From Delphinus delphis (taxonomy: Eukaryota; Chordata; Mammalia; Artiodactyla; Delphinidae): a stretch of DNA of 64,000 bases. The position numbers and the translations under genes were made by a program. The notes beneath the pieces are model-generated. The model was not told the origin of the DNA, searched no databases, and worked only from the letters and a program-made list of their open reading frames with translations. Positions 60,561 to 64,000 of the stretch are shown here, piece by piece (the stretch's first letter is position 1; each line of letters begins with the position of its first letter). The stretch covers positions 17,477,958 to 17,541,957 of the forward strand of contig NC_082694.2 of assembly GCF_949987515.2 (NCBI RefSeq), written 5' to 3'.

Positions 60561-61799
60561 ATCAACACGTGTATGAGAAATAAGCCCAAATATTGGAGAA
60601 GGTAGGGGAGACTCTGTAACCTATGACTTCACAACTTAACTTAAAAATCCAGTGCTGGAAGGGATATGTATTTCTGATCAGAGGTATGTGAATATACACT
60701 TTCAATAGAAAAATGGTCTACTGTAAGACTTCAATAAGGAGATTTATGTATGTAAGTATGTATTTATTTATTTATATTCTTCAGGAGAAGAGAAAGAATA
60801 TAGAATTTTAATTTCCATTGTCCAATTTTATTATAATATAACAACAATAACTTTATTAATAAAAATGCAATAAAATCTTATTTTAGATAGGTATTTTCTA
60901 ATTTATTCTTTCTTGATTTTTCTTTCTTATTTATTAAAGTCAAAGAATGCTTATCATCACTTTTGAAGTAAAATATGAATACCCACTTCTGTCTCTCATT
61001 AAGCTTCTGACCACAGTGCCCACAAAAATGATTCCTGTTAGGCACCAAGAATAACCCATGGAAGTATTAAACGAAAAAACATCCACAATGGAAATACTAT
61101 ACAGTATCAACTGCAGATGAGAAAAGGCTGAGGATTTCTGGGATAACCTTACACACAGAGAAAGAGACGGCAAACGTCATTTTCCTTGTGGCCCCTCTGC
61201 TGGGCCACAAATGTTATAAAATTTCAAAGTTAAAAATAAAGAAATTCAGATGACTGTGAGGTGAAGGTGCCTTACGATATGGGCCTGGTCTGGTCTTCCA
61301 AAGGTTTGGGGTATGTGGGTATCTTGTAAATCTCAGGCCTGTAGTACTCCTGTGACTTTTGGATACAATTATTTTAAACTCGGAATGGGGTTGTTCTTTC
61401 CCAAGGATCATTTAGAACAGTGTAAGGGTATTTTTGGTAGTACTGCTCCTGACATCTCCTGGCTGAGGCTACTAGGTTAAGTAAGCAACCACACAATGAG
61501 GAATTTTATCTAACTCAAAGTGCCGATAGTGTGCTGATTGAAAAAAACATGTATTGGGTCCCAGAATAGAGGAGTCAGGGAGCTGAATTTTACTACTGGC
61601 TCTGCTTACAGGATGAAAGAAAGGAGAACTTCATAGTTTTATTCATGTCCAACACAGCGCAGCAGATAACAAGGGGAAGGGATTTTATCTCAATTAAAGA
61701 GTGTTCTTGGAAGGTTCCTTGTGTCGCACCTTTCAGAAATGTATGTTCACACACTCTACTAAAGAAATCATACTATTAGGGGCAGCAGGAAGCTAGGTG
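60561..61799. other. Non-coding DNA, no recognised gene
   Basis: AT-rich unique-looking sequence. Short antisense frames (60940-61173, 61214-61411) have no domain. Confidence 0.45.
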
Positions 61800-61950
61800 T
61801 CAATGTACGTGTTGCTACAATTTAATCATCCCTACTGATTATAACATTGTAAACAAGCTCAAATTATCTTATGCTCATCCCTCATTTTACAGAGAAGAAA
61901 CCATGGGGCTAATTATTAAATGACTTCTCTGTGTCTGATTACTGAGGAAA
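61800..61950 (-). repeat. MIR fragment (antisense)
   Basis: CATCCCTCATTTTACAGAGA followed by AGAAACCATGGGG is the antisense MIR core, with a degraded continuation. Confidence 0.5.
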
Positions 61951-63900
61951 TAGATCCATCTCATAACCTATAAGATTCATGATAATTAGCCACATAGTAA
62001 CAACTGGGCAACATTTGATTCCATTCCATTCTATGATTATTAACAAAGATTAAAGATAGGTTGTGTGCGTGAAGGTGTGTGTGCATGTGTGTGTGTAGGA
62101 GCACAGTGGAAGTATAGGACAAACTTTTTTTTATGGAATGATTATTATTTTTTAATTTTAATTGATCATTCCTGTAACTCATTTTCACTGTTAACTATAC
62201 TTTAACTTTTTAAAAATAAAATTTGAATGATCAACATTATTCTGAAATTACTTAAATCCTTCCTCAAAACAATAAACAAAAATCTCTAATACTTTAGAAA
62301 TATTATTTGTGAGTAATGACCTCATTCCATCCTCTCTAAATGAGCACTTTGGAAAATAATATTTCAAGAGACATTTGAGCCTTTGGAAGTTTTCCTTTGT
62401 GAAGCTTTTTTGTGTTTTTTTTTGTAATGTAGTGTTTGTGTTTATGTTAAATATTGAAAATAAGAATGCTTTCCTTCCTATTTCCTCCAGAGTAAGGGGA
62501 AAAAGTTAGAGCCCCTGGGTGCCTTCCTCTCAGCATATAAGCCTAACAATGTAAGCACCTAGGGCTAAAAATACATTTTCCAAAATGAATAGAAAAATCA
62601 TCAGGTATTCAAGAAGGGTGACAAATTTCTCTGGTCCTAGCATAAGGCTAAAAATGAGTCACTGAATCTAGATTGTGAAATAAGCCACAGGGAAGTAAGG
62701 ATGTTTGCCAGCTAAAAGTTAATCATTAGAATATATTATTCAAATAAAAATATAGACTGAATTGAAGCTAAAACCCAACACTATTCTCTTTGCCACATTT
62801 GGAAAACAGTGACTATTTAATCTCACTAAAATACAAATTTTTTGAAAAGTAAATACAGGATTAAGAAAAAATACCTATTAAGGGTTATCTATTCAGCCAC
62901 ATTTTTTGTAGTTGAACTACACTTTTATGACTCTCAGTGGTGATTCTAATTTTGTTTCCCTTATGAAACTTTGGAAGTTGCAAAGCTGCTGTTGTATACT
63001 TCCTGAGCTTTCTGTTTGGCCTAAGTAGGCAGAGAGGTTTTTCAATTGCCATTACCTCTAGGTGTTTCTTAAACATAAAATCTGTATACGAATCCACCAG
63101 GCAATGATGGTAGAAAGGTTTATTTTTTAATGGTCTCAGTCAACTAAAAAGAGATTGCATTTACATAAAAAAAGAATACCAACGTAAGTATCAATGCTAA
63201 GCATCAAGTATGTGGCATAGACTAGAGTTCTCCAGAGGTTCAGAGTAGGGAAGAATAGCTAAACAGTCTCTATAATATACATATATTTTTTGTAGAATGG
63301 GAGTGGATAGTGTGAACCAGGAACTCCCTGTTGGATTAGATGGGTGTTATAACTTACTTTCTCCAGGAGAAAAGTCAGTAGAGTATGGTAGCACCAGATT
63401 AAAGAATTAAGTCACCATGTGTGGAAATAGGCTAAACTGAAAATAATCACTTCCAACAAAGTAGTTCCCAGAGATGGGCTCAAAGAGTTCAAAGCCAACT
63501 GAAAACAAGAGGTATGATCAGCAGAGACAAGAAATAGCAATTGAAATGAGAAAAAAAAAAAAAAAAACTGAAGAGGACTTAATGGCAAACATCAAGTTGA
63601 GATGAAGAGTGGTGGTTTTCAGTTAAATTTATCTAATTGGGTCAGCTTTTTAATTTCAACTTTAAGTAATTAAATTAAGTTAAATATTTGATTTTGAAAT
63701 GTGTTTAAATTCAGAATGCACTAACAAATTAAAAACACTAGAATTTACACTTCAAAAGCCATGACATTTCAAATAGCAGCCATGAAATTCTCCATCATAA
63801 GATCAAACTGAGCAAATCTTATAGACCTAAAAGGGCTGGAAGTTGCAGTTTTTCAAACATGTTGAAGAAAACGGTGTTGTGTTTCAGTGTTCATTCAGTT
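61951..63900. other. Non-coding DNA, no recognised gene
   Basis: Contains a TG-rich tract near 62070-62095, a poly-A run near 63550-63567 and unique-looking sequence. Confidence 0.45.
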
Positions 63901-63904
63901 TACA

Positions 63905-64000
63905 CTTTAAATTTTTTTTAAATTTTAATTTATTTAAACAAACAAAAAAAAAGTTCATTCATTTCTCTTACCCCTCCATTTCCCACCCCTAGCAACCACC
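63905..64000 (-). repeat. Start of an antisense L1 3' end, cut by the window edge
   Basis: An A/T-rich stretch then TCTTACCCCTCCATTTCCCA and CCCCTAGCAACCACC, the usual antisense opening of an old L1 3' UTR. The rest lies beyond the window. Confidence 0.5.

Noticed and set aside
1..64000. CRISPR arrays, bacterial operons, ribosome binding sites, phage or plasmid features
   Set aside because: The sequence is mammalian nuclear DNA. The only regularly repeated units are transposons and microsatellites.

Overview
This window looks like non-coding nuclear DNA of a cetacean. The main evidence is nine copies of the tRNA-derived CHR-type SINE that starts GGGCTTCCCTGGTGGCGCAG. Seven are the short ~205-220 bp form with a CCGCAAAA tail, which I associate with whales and dolphins. 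Two are longer and resemble the older CHR-1 form shared by cetaceans, hippopotamus and ruminants. The LINE-1 copies have the 3' UTR typical of cetartiodactyl L1. The background is AT-rich and dense in old mammalian repeats (MIR, L2, L1M, MLT1, MER5A, Tigger1). No host protein-coding exon, RNA gene, CpG-island promoter or CRISPR array could be supported. Species and chromosome cannot be given from sequence alone. The DNA could be intergenic or deep intronic.

Layout. 0-5.87 kb: AT-rich, little recognisable. 5.87-12.71 kb: a structurally full-length L1 (L1-A, + strand) with 5' UTR, ORF1, ORF2, 3' UTR and AATAAA, all inactivated by frameshifts and stops. 13.73-14.41 kb: an internally deleted Tigger1 DNA transposon split by a CHR SINE. 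14.9-15.75 kb: MIR and L1M 3' ends. 17.3-18.9 kb: MIR, an MLT1-like LTR and a cetartiodactyl LTR split by a CHR SINE. 18.9-19.3 kb: AT and TG microsatellites. 20.4 kb: a long CHR SINE. 23.0-27.3 kb: two diverged LTR-like copies in direct orientation, possibly the ends of one ancient ERVL-like element. 28-29 kb: L2 and an L1 3' end. 32-34.2 kb: an MLT1 LTR and an old antisense L1 ORF2. 35-40 kb: four recent insertions (three CHR SINEs and a ~100 bp L1 stub). 41.1-41.4 kb: MER5A. 44-45.5 kb: an antisense old L1. 47.6-48.2 kb: an L1 3' end split by a CHR SINE. 52.55-57.55 kb: a second long L1 (L1-B) with its 5' end but no 3' end, interrupted by a CHR SINE with a perfect 14-bp target duplication. 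59-64 kb: an old L1, an LTR-like block, MIR, and the start of another antisense L1 at the right edge.

No genes act together here. The interest is a layered record of transposon insertions. The CHR SINEs fit the known L1-driven mode of mobilisation (A-rich tails, 9-17 bp target duplications), but both long L1 copies are dead. The points most worth a second look are the 3'-truncated L1-B with an altered reverse-transcriptase catalytic motif, the possible ERVL-like provirus at 23-27 kb, and a template-switch-like quasi-palindrome at 49.2 kb. I found no convincing undescribed biological system.
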